A stretch of 64,000 nt of DNA from positions 28,249,923 to 28,313,922 of the forward strand of contig OX377201.1 in NCBI GenBank assembly GCA_947396885.1, in the 5' to 3' direction. Both the position numbers and the translations under genes were made by a program. Source of the stretch: Heligmosomoides polygyrus polygyrus. Taxonomy: Eukaryota; Nematoda; Chromadorea; Rhabditida; Heligmosomidae. Every line of letters starts with the position of its first letter. Within the stretch, counting starts at the first letter, position 1. Positions 12,101-25,579 of the stretch are shown one piece after another. The notes beneath the pieces were generated by a model. The model was not told where the DNA came from and made no database searches. It was given only the letters and a program-made list of their open reading frames with translations.

Positions 12101-14482
12101 GGCCGGATGGTCTAGGGGTATGATTCTCGCTTCGGGTGCGAGAGGTCCCGGGTTCGAATCCCGGTTCGGCCCAATGTTTTGCGGGTGACCCACAACCGTC
12201 CTGCCGCGGCGCTCTTGTCGAGGCGGCCTCGAGCAACGCAAGGTGTTCTTCGCCAGCCGGGCAAACAACAGACGTGCATGTTCGAATACAGGGCTTCCGA
12301 GCGTCTCGTTGGCCGGATGGTCTAGGGGTATGATTCTCGCTTCGGGTGCGAGAGGTCCCGGGTTCGAATCCCGGTTCGGCCCAATGTTTTGCGGGTGACC
12401 CACAACCGTCCTGCCGCGGCGCTCTTGTCGAGGCGGCCTCGAGCAACGCAAGGTGTTCTTCGCCAGCCGGGCAAACAACAGACGTGCATGTTCGAATTCA
12501 GGGCTTCCGAGCGTCTCGTTGGCCGGATGGTCTAGGGGTATGATTCTCGCTTCGGGTGCGAGAGGTCCCGGGTTCGAATCCCGGTTCGGCCCAATGTTTT
12601 GCGGGTGACCCACAACCGTCCTGCCGCGGCGCTCTTGTCGAGGCGGCCTCGAGCAACGCAAGGTGTTCTTCGCCAGCCGGGCAAACAACAGACGTGCATG
12701 TTCGAATACAGGGCTTCCGAGCGTCTCGTTGGCTGGATGGTCTAGGGGTATGATTCTCGCTTCGGGTGCGAGAGGTCCCGGGTTCGAATCCCGGTTCGGC
12801 CCAATGTTTTGCGGGTGACCCACAACCGTCCTGCCGCGGCGCTCTTGTCGAGGCGGCCTCGAGCAACGCAAGGTGTTCTCCGCCAGCCGGGCAAACAACA
12901 GACGTGCATGTTCGAATACAGGGCTTCCGAGCGTCTCGTTGGCCGGATGGTCTAGGGGTATGATTCTCGCTTCGGGTGCGAGAGGTCCCGGGTTCGAATC
13001 CCGGTTCGGCCCAATGTTTTGCGGGTGACCCACAACCGTCCTGCCGCGGCGCTATTGTCGAGGCGGCCTCGAGCAACGCAAGGTGTTCTTCGCCAGCCGG
13101 GCAAACAACAGACGTGCATGTTCGAATACAGGGCTTCCGAGCGTCTCGTTGGCCGGATGGTCTAGGGGTATGATTCTCGCTTCGGGTGCGAGAGGTCCCG
13201 GGTTCGAATCCCGGTTCGGCCCAATGTTTTGCGGGTGACCCACAACCGTCCTGCCGCGGCGCTCTTGTCGAGGCGGCCTCGAGCAACGCAAGGTGTTCTT
13301 CGCCAGCCGGGCAAACAACAGACGTGCATGTTCGAATACAGGGCTTCCGAGCGTCTCGTTGGCCGGATGGTCTAGGGGTATGATTCTCGCTTCGGGTGCG
13401 AGAGGTCCCGGGTTCGAATCCCGGTTCGGCCCAATGTTTTGCGGGTGACCCACAACCGTCCTGCCGCGGCGCTCTTGTCGAGGCGGCCTCGAGCAACGCA
13501 AGGTGTTCTTCGCCAGCCGGGCAAACAACAGACGTGCATGTTCGAATTCAGGGCTTCCGAGCGTCTCGTTGGCCGGATGGTCTAGGGGTATGATTCTCGC
13601 TTCGGGTGCGAGAGGTCCCGGGTTCGAATCCCGGTTCGGCCCAATGTTTTGCGGGTGACCCACAACCGTCCTGCCGCGGCGCTCTTGTCGAGGCGGCCTC
13701 GAGCAACGCAAGGTGTTCTTCGCCAGCCGGGCAAACAACAGACGTGCATGTTCGAATACAGGGCTTCCGAGCGTCTCGTTGGCCGGATGGTCTAGGGGTA
13801 TGATTCTCGCTTCGGGTGCGAGAGGTCCCGGGTTCGAATCCCGGTTCGGCCCAATGTTTTGCGGGTGACCCACAACCGTCCTGCCGCGGCGCTCTTGTCG
13901 AGGCGGCCTCGAGCAACGCAAGGTGTTCTCCGCCAGCCGGGCAAACAACAGACGTGCATGTTCGAATACAGGGCTTCCGAGCGTCTCGTTGGCCGGATGG
14001 TCTAGGGGTATGATTCTCGCTTCGGGTGCGAGAGGTCCCGGGTTCGAATCCCGGTTCGGCCCAATGTTCTGCGGGTGACCCACAACCGTCCTGCCGCGGC
14101 GCTCTTGTCGAGGCGGCCTCGAGCAACGCAAGGTGTTCTTCGCCAGCCGGGCAAACAACAGACGTGCATGTTCGAATTCAGGGCTTCCGAGCGTCTCGTT
14201 GGCCGGATGGTCTAGGGGTATGATTCTCGCTTCGGGTGCGAGAGGTCCCGGGTTCGAATCCCGGTTCGGCCCAATGTTTTGCGGGTGACCCACAACCGTC
14301 CTGCCGCGGCGCTCTTGTCGAGGCGGCCTCGAGCAACGCAAGGTGTTCTCCGCCAGCCGGGCAAACAACAGACGTGCATGTTCGAATACAGGGCTTCCGA
14401 GCGTCTCGTTGGCCGGATGGTCTAGGGGTATGATTCTCGCTTCGGGTGCGAGAGGTCCCGGGTTCGAATCCCGGTTCGGCCC
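12101..14482 (+). tRNA. tRNA-Pro(CGG) block, 12 copies
   Basis: Starts run every 210 bp from 12101 to 14411. The block repeats the previous one at an offset of 2,932 bp with the same spacer alleles and the same C3 to T copy (12731). The copy at 13991 has the TTCT terminator loss, matching 11269 in the previous block. Confidence 0.95.
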
Positions 14483-14822
14483 AATGTTTTGCGGGTGACC
14501 CACAACCGTCCTGCCGCGGCGCTCTTGTCGAGGCGGCCTCGAGCAACGCAAGGTGTTCTTCGCCAGCCGGGCAAACAACAGACGTGCATGTTCGAATTCA
14601 GGGCTTCCGAGCGTCTCGTTGGCCGGATGGTCTAGGGGTATGATTCTCTGCGAGAGGTCCCGGGTTCGAATCCCGGTTCGGCCCAATGTTTTGCGGGTGA
14701 CCCACAACCGTCCTGCCGCGGCGCTCTTGTCGAGGCGGCCTCGAGCAACGCAAGGTGTTCTCCGCCAGCCGGGCAAACAACAGACGTGCATGTTCGAATA
14801 CAGGGCTTCCGAGCGTCTCGTT

Positions 14823-16534
14823 GGCCGGATGGTCTAGGGGTATGATTCTCGCTTCGGGTGCGAGAGGTCCCGGGTTCGAATCCCGGTTCGGCCCAATGTT
14901 TTGCGGGTGACCCACAACCGTCCTGCCGCGGCGCTCTTGTCGAGGCGGCCTCGAGCAACGCAAGGTGTTCTTCGCCAGCCGGGCAAACAACAGACGTGCA
15001 TGTTCGAATTCAGGGCTTCCGAGCGTCTCGTTGGCCGGATGGTCTAGGGGTATGATTCTCTGCGAGAGGTCCCGGGTTCGAATCCCGGTTCGGCCCAATG
15101 TTTTGCGGGTGACCCACAACCGTCCTGCCGCGGCGCTATTGTCGAGGCGGCCTCGAGCAACGCAAGGTGTTCTCCGCCAGCCGGGCAAACAACAGACGTG
15201 CATGTTCGAATTCAGGGCTTCCGAGCGTCTCGTTGGCCGGATGGTCTAGGGGTATGATTCTCGCTTCGGGTGCGAGAGGTCCCGGGTTCGAATCCCGGTT
15301 CGGCCCAATGTTTTGCGGGTGACCCACAACCGTCCCGCCGCGGCGCTCTTGCAACGCAAGGTGTTCTTCGCCAGCCGGGCAAACAACAGACGTGCATGTT
15401 CGAATACAGGGCTTCCGAGCGTCTCGTTGGCCGGATGGTCTAGGGGTATGATTCTCGCTTCGGGTGCGAGAGGTCCCGGGTTCGAATCCCGGTTCGGCCC
15501 AATCTTTTGCGGGTGACCCACAACCGTCCTGCCGCGGCGCTATTGTCGAGGCGGCCTCGAGCAACGCAAGGTGTTCTCCGCCAGCCGGGCAAACAACAGA
15601 CGTGCATGTTCGAATACAGGGCTTCCGAGCGTCTCGTTGGCCGGATGGTCTAGGGGTATGATTCTCGCTTCGGGTGCGAGAGGTCCCGGGTTCGAATCCC
15701 GGTTCGGCCCAATGTTTTGCGGGTGACCCACAACCGTCCTGCCGCGGCGCTCTTGTCGAGGCGGCCTCGAGCAACGCAAGGTGTTCTCCGCCAACCGGGC
15801 AAACAACAGACGTGCATGTTCGAATACAGGGCTTCCGAGCGTCTCGTTGGCCGGATGGTCTAGGGGTGTGATTCTCGCTTCGGGTGCGAGAGGTCCCGGG
15901 TTCGAATCCCGGTTCGGCCCAATGTTTTGCGGGTGACCCACAACCGTCCCGCCGCGGCGCTCTTGCAACGCAAGGTGTTCTTCGCCAGCCGGGCAAACAA
16001 CAGACGTGCATGTTCGAATACAGGGCTTCCGAGCGTCTCGTTGGCCGGATGGTCTAGGGGTATGATTCTCGCTTCGGGTGCGAGAGGTCCCGGGTTCGAA
16101 TCCCGGTTCGGCCCAATCTTTTGCGGGTGACCCACAACCGTCCTGCCGCGGCGCTCTTGTCGAGGCGGCCTCGAGCAACGCAAGGTGTTCTTCGCCAGCC
16201 GGGCAAACAACAGACGTGCATGTTCGAATTCAGGGCTTCCGAGCGTCTCGTTGGCCGGATGGTCTAGGGGTATGATTCTCGCTTCGGGTGCGAGAGGTCC
16301 CGGGTTCGAATCCCGGTTCGGCCCAATGTTTTGCGGGTGACCCACAACCGTCCTGCCGCGGCGCTCTTGTCGAGGCGGCCTCGAGCAACGCAAGGTGTTC
16401 TCCGCCAGCCGGGCAAACAACAGACGTGCATGTTCGAATACAGGGCTTCCGAGCGTCTCGTTGGCCGGATGGTCTAGGGGTGTGATTCTCGCTTCGGGTG
16501 CGAGAGGTCCCGGGTTCGAATCCCGGTTCGGCCC
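14823..16534 (+). tRNA. tRNA-Pro(CGG) block, 8 copies with irregular spacing
   Basis: 72-nt genes start at 14823, 15235, 15429, 15639, 15849, 16043, 16253 and 16463. The irregular steps come from spacers lacking the 16-bp palindrome (after 15235, 15849 and 16463). Copies 15849 and 16463 have A21 to G, the conserved D-loop/core adenosine, which may weaken the fold. Confidence 0.93.
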
Positions 16535-16865
16535 AATGTTTTGCGGGTGACCCACAACCGTCCCGCCGCGGCGCTCTTGCAACGCAAGGTGTTCTTCGCC
16601 AGCCGGGCAAACAACAGACGTGCATGTTCGAATACAGGGCTTCCGAGCGTCTCGTTGGCCGGATGGTCTGGGGTATGATTCTCGCTTCGGGTGCGAGAGG
16701 TCCCGGGTTCGAATCCCGGTTCGGCCCAATCTTTTGCGGGTGACCCACAACCGTCCTGCCGCGGCGCTCTTGTCGAGGCGGCCTCGAGCAACGCAAGGTG
16801 TTCTTCGCCAGCCGGGCAAACAACAGACGTGCATGTTCGAATTCAGGGCTTCCGAGCGTCTCGTT

Positions 16866-19651
16866 GGCCGGATGGTCTAGGGGTATGATTCTCGCTTCGG
16901 GTGCGAGAGGTCCCGGGTTCGAATCCCGGTTCTGCCCAATGTTTTGCGGGTGACCCACAACCGTCCTGCCGCGGCGCTATTGTCGAGGCGGCCTCGAGCA
17001 ACGCAAGGTGTTCTTCGCCAGCCGGGCAAACAACAGACGTGCATGTTCGAATACAGGGCTTCCGAGCGTCTCGTTGGCCGGATGGTCTAGGGGTATGATT
17101 CTCGCTTCGGGTGCGAGAGGTCCCGGGTTCGAATCCCGGTTCGGCCCAATGTTTTGCGGGTGACCCACAACCGTCCTGCCGCGGCGCTCTTGTCGAGGCG
17201 GCCTCGAGCAACGCAAGGTGTTCTTCGCCAGCCGGGCAAACAACAGACGTGCATGTTCGAATACAGGGCTTCCGAGCGTCTCGTTGGCCGGATGGTCTAG
17301 GGGTATGATTCTCGCTTCGGGTGCGAGAGGTCCCGGGTTCGAATCCCGGTTCGGCCCAATGTTCTGCGGGTGACCCACAACCGTCCTGCCGCGGCGCTCT
17401 TGTCGAGGCGGCCTCGAGCAACGCAAGGTGTTCTTCGCCAGCCGGGCAAACAACAGACGTGCATGTTCGAATACAGGGCTTCCGAGCGTCTCGTTGGCCG
17501 GATGGTCTAGGGGTATGATTCTCGCTTCGGGTGCGAGAGGTCCCGGGTTCGAATCCCGGTTCGGCCCAATGTTCTGCGGGTGACCCACAACCGTCCTGCC
17601 GCGGCGCTCTTGTCGAGGCGGCCTCGAGCAACGCAAGGTGTTCTTCGCAAGCCGGGCAAACAACAGACGTGCATGTTCGAATTCAGGGCTTCCGAGCGTC
17701 TCGTTGGCCGGATGGTCTAGGGGTATGATTCTCGCTTCGGGTGCGAGAGGTCCCGGGTTCGAATCCCGGTTCGGCCCAATGTTTTGCGGGTGACCCACAA
17801 CCGTCCTGCCGCGGCGCTCTTGTCGAGGCGGCCTCGAGCAACGCAAGGTGTTCTTCGCCAGCCGGGCAAACAACAGACGTGCATGTTCGAATTCAGGGCT
17901 TCCGAGCGTCTCGTTGGCCGGATGGTCTAGGGGTATGATTCTCGCTTCGGGTGCGAGAGGTCCCGGGTTCGAATCCCGGTTCGGCCCAATGTTTTGCGGG
18001 TGACCCACAACCGTCCTGCCGCGGCGCTCTTGTCGAGGCGGCCTCGAGCAACGCAAGGTGTTCTCCGCCAGCCGGGCAAACAACAGACGTGCATGTTCGA
18101 ATACAGGGCTTCCGAGCGTCTCGTTGGCCGGATGGTCTAGGGGTGTGATTCTCGCTTCGGGTGCGAGAGGTCCCGGGTTCGAATCCCGGTTCGGCCCAAT
18201 GTTTTGCGGGTGACCCACAACCGTCCCGCCGCGGCGCTCTTGCAACGCAAGGTGTTCTTCGCCAGCCGGGCAAACAACAGACGTGCATGTTCGAATACAG
18301 GGCTTCCGAGCGTCTCGTTGGCCGGATGGTCTAGGGGTGTGATTCTCGCTTCGGGTGCGAGAGGTCCCGGGTTCGAATCCCGGTTGGGCCCAATCTTTTG
18401 CGGGTGACCCACTACCGTCCTGCCGCGGCGCTCTTGTCGAGGCGGCCTCGAGCAACGCAAGGTGTTCTTCGCCAGCCGGGCAAACAACAGACGTGCATGT
18501 TCGAATTCAGGGCTTCCGAGCGTCTCGTTGGCCGGATGGTCTAGGGGTATGATTCTCGCTTCGGGTGCGAGAGGTCCCGGGTTCGAATCCCGGTTCTGCC
18601 CAATGTTTTGCGGGTGACCCACAACCGTCCTGCCGCGGCGCTATTGTCGAGGCGGCCTCGAGCAACGCAAGGTGTTCTTCGCCAGCCGGGCAAACAACAG
18701 ACGTGCATGTTCGAATACAGGGCTTCCGAGCGTCTCGTTGGCCGGATGGTCTAGGGGTATGATTCTCGCTTCGGGTGCGAGAGGTCCCGGGTTCGAATCC
18801 CGGTTCGGCCCAATGTTTTGCGGGTGACCCACAACCGTCCTGCCGCGGCGCTCTTGTCGAGGCGGCCTCGAGCAACGCAAGGTGTTCTTCGCCAGCCGGG
18901 CAAACAACAGACGTGCATGTTCGAATACAGGGCTTCCGAGCGTCTCGTTGGCCGGATGGTCTAGGGGTATGATTCTCGCTTCGGGTGCGAGAGGTCCCGG
19001 GTTCGAATCCCGGTTCGGCCCAATGTTCTGCGGGTGACCCACAACCGTCCTGCCGCGGCGCTCTTGTCGAGGCGGCCTCGAGCAACGCAAGGTGTTCTTC
19101 GCCAGCCGGGCAAACAACAGACGTGCATGTTCGAATTCAGGGCTTCCGAGCGTCTCGTTGGCCGGATGGTCTAGGGGTATGATTCTCGCTTCGGGTGCGA
19201 GAGGTCCCGGGTTCGAATCCCGGTTCGGCCCAATGTTTTGCGGGTGACCCACAACCGTCCTGCCGCGGCGCTCTTGTCGAGGCGGCCTCGAGCAACGCAA
19301 GGTGTTCTTCGCCAGCCGGGCAAACAACAGACGTGCATGTTCGAATTCAGGGCTTCCGAGCGTCTCGTTGGCCGGATGGTCTAGGGGTATGATTCTCGCT
19401 TCGGGTGCGAGAGGTCCCGGGTTCGAATCCCGGTTCGGCCCAATGTTTTGCGGGTGACCCACAACCGTCCTGCCGCGGCGCTCTTGTCGAGGCGGCCTCG
19501 AGCAACGCAAGGTGTTCTCCGCCAGCCGGGCAAACAACAGACGTGCATGTTCGAATACAGGGCTTCCGAGCGTCTCGTTGGCCGGATGGTCTAGGGGTAT
19601 GATTCTCGCTTCGGGTGCGAGAGGTCCCGGGTTCGAATCCCGGTTCGGCCC
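16866..19651 (+). tRNA. tRNA-Pro(CGG) block, 14 copies
   Basis: Starts run every 210 bp from 16866 to 18126 and from 18320 to 19580. Copies 16866 and 18530 have TTCTGCC on the 3' acceptor strand (mismatch with C4). Copies 18126 and 18320 have A21 to G, and 18320 also has TTGGGCC in the acceptor. Copies 17286, 17496 and 18950 lack the T4 terminator (TTCT). Confidence 0.93.
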
Positions 19652-19991
19652 AATGTTTTGCGGGTGACCCACAACCGTCCTGCCGCGGCGCTCTTGTCGA
19701 GGCGGCCTCGAGCAACGCAAGGTGTTCTTCGCCAGCCGGGCAAACAACAGACGTGCATGTTCGAATTCAGGGCTTCCGAGCGTCTCGTTGGCCGGATGGT
19801 CTAGGGGTATGATTCTCTGCGAGAGGTCCCGGGTTCGAATCCCGGTTCGGCCCAATGTTTTGCGGGTGACCCACAACCGTCCTGCCGCGGCGCTATTGTC
19901 GAGGCGGCCTCGAGCAACGCAAGGTGTTCTCCGCCAGCCGGGCAAACAACAGACGTGCATGTTCGAATACAGGGCTTCCGAGCGTCTCGTT

Positions 19992-22130
19992 GGCCGGATG
20001 GTCTAGGGGTATGATTCTCGCTTCGGGTGCGAGAGGTCCCGGGTTCGAATCCCGGTTCGGCCCAATGTTTTGCGGGTGACCCACAACCGTCCCGCCGCGG
20101 CGCTCTTGCAACGCAAGGTGTTCTTCGCCAGCCGGGCAAACAACAGACGTGCATGTTCGAATACAGGGCTTCCGAGCGTCTCGTTGGCCGGATGGTCTAG
20201 GGGTATGATTCTCGCTTCGGGTGCGAGAGGTCCCGGGTTCGAATCCCGGTTCGGCCCAATCTTTTGCGGGTGACCCACAACCGTCCTGCCGCGGCGCTAT
20301 TGTCGAGGCGGCCTCGAGCAACGCAAGGTGTTCTCCGCCAGCCGGGCAAACAACAGACGTGCATGTTCGAATACAGGGCTTCCGAGCGTCTCGTTGGCCG
20401 GATGGTCTAGGGGTATGATTCTCGCTTCGGGTGCGAGAGGTCCCGGGTTCGAATCCCGGTTCGGCCCAATGTTTTGCGGGTGACCCACAACCGTCCTGCC
20501 GCGGCGCTCTTGTCGAGGCGGCCTCGAGCAACGCAAGGTGTTCTCTGCCAGCCGGGCAAACAACAGACGTGCATGTTCGAATACAGGGCTTCCGAGCGTC
20601 TCGTTGGCCGGATGGTCTAGGGGTATGATTCTCTGCGAGAGGTCCCGGGTTCGAATCCCGGTTCGGCCCAATGTTTTGCGGGTGACCCACAACCGTCCTG
20701 CCGCGGCGCTATTGTCGAGGCGGCCTCGAGCAACGCAAGGTGTTCTTCGCCAGCCGGGCAAACAACAGACGTGCATGTTCGAATTCAGGGCTTCCGAGCG
20801 TCTCGTTGGCCGGATGGTCTGGGGTATGATTCTCGCTTCGGGTGCGAGAGGTCCCGGGTTCGAATCCCGGTTCGGCCCAATGTTTTGCGGGTGACCCACA
20901 ACCGTCCTGCCGCGGCGCTCTTGTCGAGGCGGCCTCGAGCAACGCAAGGTGTTCTCTGCCAGCCGGGCAAACAACAGACGTGCATGTTCGAATACAGGGC
21001 TTCCGAGCGTCTCGTTGGCCGGATGGTCTAGGGGTATGATTCTCTGCGAGAGGTCCCGGGTTCGAATCCCGGTTCGGCCCAATGTTTTGCGGATGACCCA
21101 CAACCGTCCTGCCGCGGCGCTATTGTCGAGGCGGCCTCGAGCAACGCAAGGTGTTCTTCGCCAGCCGGGCAAACAACAGACGTGCATGTTCGAATTCAGG
21201 GCTTCCGAGCGTCTCGTTGGCCGGATGGTCTAGGGGTATGATTCTCGCTTCGGGTGCGAGAGGTCCCGGGTTCGAATCCCGGTTCGGCCCAATGTTTTGC
21301 GGGTGACCCACAACCGTCCTGCCGCGGCGCTATTGTCGAGGCGGCCTCGAGCAACGCAAGGTGTTCTTCGCCAGCCGGGCAAACAACAGACGTGCATGTT
21401 CGAATACAGGGCTTCCGACCGTCTCGTTGGCCGGATGGTCTAGGGGTATGATTCTCGCTTCGGGTGCGAGAGGTCCCGGGTTCGAATCCCGGTTCGGCCC
21501 AATGTTTTGCGGGTGACCCACAACCGTCCTGCCGCGGCGCTCTTGTCGAGGCGGCCTCGAGCAACGCAAGGTGTTCTCCGCCAGCCGGGCAAACAACAGA
21601 CGTGCATGTTCGAATACAGGGCTTCCAAGCGTCTCGTTGGCCGGATGGTCTAGGGGTATGATTCTCGCTTCGGGTGCGAGAGGTCCCGGGTTCGAATCCC
21701 GGTTCGGCCCAATGTTTTGCGGGTGACCCACAACCGTCCTGCCGCGGCGCTCTTGTCGAGGCGGCCTCGAGCAACGCAAGGTGTTCTTCGCCAGCCGGGC
21801 AAACAACAGACGTGCATGTTCGAATTCAGGGCTTCCGAGCGTCTCGTTGGCCGGATGGTCTAGGGGTATGATTCTCGCTTCGGGTGCGAGAGGTCCCGGG
21901 TTCGAATCCCGGTTCGGCCCAATGTTTTGCGGGTGACCCACAACCGTCCTGCCGCGGCGCTCTTGTCGAGGCGGCCTCGAGCAACGCAAGGTGTTCTCCG
22001 CCAGCCGGGCAAACAACAGACGTGCATGTTCGAATACAGGGCTTCCGAGCGTCTCGTTGGCCGGATGGTCTAGGGGTATGATTCTCGCTTCGGGTGCGAG
22101 AGGTCCCGGGTTCGAATCCCGGTTCGGCCC
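19992..22130 (+). tRNA. tRNA-Pro(CGG) block, 8 copies
   Basis: 72-nt genes start at 19992, 20186, 20396, 21219, 21429, 21639, 21849 and 22059. The spacer after 19992 lacks the 16-bp palindrome. tRNA bodies match the reference. Anticodon-less or D-loop-deleted copies lie between 20396 and 21219. Confidence 0.93.
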
Positions 22131-22470
22131 AATGTTTTGCGGGTGACCCACAACCGTCCTGCCGCGGCGCTCTTGTCGAGGCGGCCTCGAGCAACGCAAG
22201 GTGTTCTTCGCCAGCCGGGCAAACAACAGACGTGCATGTTCGAATTCAGGGCTTCCGAGCGTCTCGTTGGCCGGATGGTCTAGGGGTATGATTCTCTGCG
22301 AGAGGTCCCGGGTTCGAATCCCGGTTCGGCCCAATGTTTTGCGGGTGACCCACAACCGTCCTGCCGCGGCGCTATTGTCGAGGCGGCCTCGAGCAACGCA
22401 AGGTGTTCTCCGCCAGCCGGGCAAACAACAGACGTGCATGTTCGAATACAGGGCTTCCGAGCGTCTCGTT

Positions 22471-25239
22471 GGCCGGATGGTCTAGGGGTATGATTCTCGC
22501 TTCGGGTGCGAGAGGTCCCGGGTTCGAATCCCGGTTCGGCCCAATGTTTTGCGGGTGACCCACAACCGTCCCGCCGCGGCGCTCTTGCAACGCAAGGTGT
22601 TCTTCGCCAGCCGGGCAAACAACAGACGTGCATGTTCGAATACAGGGCTTCCGAGCGTCTCGTTGGCCGGATGGTCTAGGGGTATGATTCTCGCTTCGGG
22701 TGCGAGAGGTCCCGGGTTCGAATCCCGGTTCGGCCCAATCTTTTGCGGGTGACCCACAACCGTCCTGCCGCGGCGCTATTGTCGAGGCGGCCTCGAGCAA
22801 CGCAAGGTGTTCTCCGCCAGCCGGGCAAACAACAGACGTGCATGTTCGAATACAGGGCTTCCGAGCGTCTCGTTGGCCGGATGGTCTAGGGGTATGATTC
22901 TCGCTTCGGGTGCGAGAGGTCCCGGGTTCGAATCCCGGTTCGGCCCAATGTTTTGCGGGTGACCCACAACCGTCCTGCCGCGGCGCTCTTGTCGAGGCGG
23001 CCTCGAGCAACGCAAGGTGTTCTCTGCCAGCCGGGCAAACAACAGACGTGCATGTTCGAATACAGGGCTTCCGAGCGTCTCGTTGGCCGGATGGTCTAGG
23101 GGTATGATTCTCAGCGAGAGGTCCCGGGTTCGAATCCCGGTTCGGCCCAATGTTTTGCGGGTGACCCACAACCGTCCTGCCGCGGCGCTATTGTCGAGGC
23201 GGCCTCGAGCAACGCAAGGTGTTCTTCGCCAGCCGGGCAAACAACAGACGTGCATGTTCGAATTCAGGGCTTCCGAGCGTCTCGTTGGCCGGATGGTCTG
23301 GGGTATGATTCTCGCTTCGGGTGCGAGAGGTCCCGGGTTCGAATCCCGGTTCGGCCCAATGTTTTGCGGGTGACCCACAACCGTCCTGCCGCGGCGCTAT
23401 TGTCGAGGCGGCCTCGAGCAACGCAAGGTGTTCTTCGCCAGCCGGGCAAACAACAGACGTGCATGTTCGAATACAGGGCTTCCGACCGTCTCGTTGGCCG
23501 GATGGTCTAGGGGTATGATTCTCGCTTCGGGTGCGAGAGGTCCCGGGTTCGAATCCCGGTTCGGCCCAATGTTTTGCGGGTGACCCACAACCGTCCTGCC
23601 GCGGCGCTCTTGTCGAGGCGGCCTCGAGCAACGCAAGGTGTTCTCTGCCAGCCGGGCAAACAACAGACGTGCATGTTCGAATACAGGGCTTCCGAGCGTC
23701 TCGTTGGCCGGATGGTCTAGGGGTATGATTCTCTGCGAGAGGTCCCGGGTTCGATTCCCGGTTCGGCCCAATGTTTTGCGGGTGACCCACAACCGTCCTG
23801 CCGCGGCGCTATTGTCGAGGCGGCCTCGAGCAACGCAAGGTGTTCTTCGCCAGCCGGGCAAACAACAGACGTGCATGTTCGAATTCAGGGCTTCCGAGCG
23901 TCTCGTTGGCCGGATGGTCTAGGGGTATGATTCTCGCTTCGGGTGCGAGAGGTCCCGGGTTCGAATCCCGGTTCGGCCCAATGTTTTGCGGGTGACCCAC
24001 AACCGTCCTGCCGCGGCGCTATTGTCGAGGCGGCCTCGAGCAACGCAAGGTGTTCTTCGCCAGCCGGGCAAACAACAGACGTGCATGTTCGAATACAGGG
24101 CTTCCGACCGTCTCGTTGGCCGGATGGTCTAGGGGTATGATTCTCGCTTCGGGTGCGAGAGGTCCCGGGTTCGAATCCCGGTTCGGCCCAATGTTTTGCG
24201 GGTGACCCACAACCGTCCTGCCGCGGCGCTCTTGTCGAGGCGGCCTCGAGCAACGCAAGGTGTTCTCCGCCAGCCGGGCAAACAACAGACGTGCATGTTC
24301 GAATACAGGGCTTCCGAGCGTCTCGTTGGCCGGATGGTCTAGGGGTATGATTCTCGCTTCGGGTGCGAGAGGTCCCGGGTTCGAATCCCGGTTCGGCCCA
24401 ATGTTTTGCGGGTGACCCACAACCGTCCTGCCGCGGCGCTCTTGTCGAGGCGGCCTCGAGCAACGCAAGGTGTTCTTCGCCAGCCGGGCAAACAACAGAC
24501 GTGCACGTTCGAATACAGGGCTTCCGAGCGTCTCGTTGGCCGGATGGTCTAGGGGTATGATTCTCGCTTCGGGTGCGAGAGGTCCCGGGTTCGAATCCCG
24601 GTTCGGCCCAATGTTTTGCGGGTGACCCACAACCGTCCTGCCGCGGCGCTCTTGTCGAGGCGGCCTCGAGCAACGCAAGGTGTTCTCCGCCAGCCGGGCA
24701 AACAACAGACGTGCATGTTCGAATTCAGGGCTTCCGAGCGTCTCGTTGGCCGGATGGTCTAGGGGTATGATTCTCGCTTCGGGTGCGAGAGGTCCCGGGT
24801 TCGAATCCCGGTTCGGCCCAATCTTTTGCGGGTGACCCACAACCGTCCTGCCGCGGCGCTATTGTCGAGGCGGCCTCGAGCAACGCAAGGTGTCCTCCGC
24901 CAGCCGGGCAAACAACAGACGTGCATGTTCGAATACAGGGCTTCCGAGCGTCTCGTTGGCCGGATGGTCTAGGGGTATGATTCTCGCTTCGGGTGCGAGA
25001 GGTCCCGGGTTCGAATCCCGGTTCGGCCCAATGTTTTGCGGGTGACCCACAACCGTCCTGCCGCGGCGCTCTTGTCGAGGCGGCCTCGAGCAACGCAAGG
25101 TGTTCTCCGCCAGCCGGGCAAACAACAGACGTGCATGTTCGAATACAGGGCTTCCGAGCGTCTCGTTGGCCGGATGGTCTAGGGGTATGATTCTCGCTTC
25201 GGGTGCGAGAGGTCCCGGGTTCGAATCCCGGTTCGGCCC
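22471..25239 (+). tRNA. tRNA-Pro(CGG) block, 11 copies
   Basis: 72-nt genes start at 22471, 22665, 22875, 23496, 23908, 24118, 24328, 24538, 24748, 24958 and 25168. The start of the block duplicates the 19992 region at an offset of 2,479 bp, including its shortened spacer. Confidence 0.93.
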
Positions 25240-25579
25240 AATGTTTTGCGGGTGACCCACAACCGTCCTGCCGCGGCGCTCTTGTCGAGGCGGCCTCGAG
25301 CAACGCAAGGTGTTCTTCGCCAGCCGGGCAAACAACAGACGTGCATGTTCGAATTCAGGGCTTCCGAGCGTCTCGTTGGCCGGATGGTCTAGGGGTATGA
25401 TTCTCTGCGAGAGGTCCCGGGTTCGAATCCCGGTTCGGCCCAATGTTTTGCGGGTGACCCAAAACCGTCCTGCCGCGGCGCTATTGTCGAGGCGGCCTCG
25501 AGCAACGCAAGGTGTTCTCCGCCAGCCGGGCAAACAACAGACGTGCATGTTCGAATACAGGGCTTCCGAGCGTCTCGTT

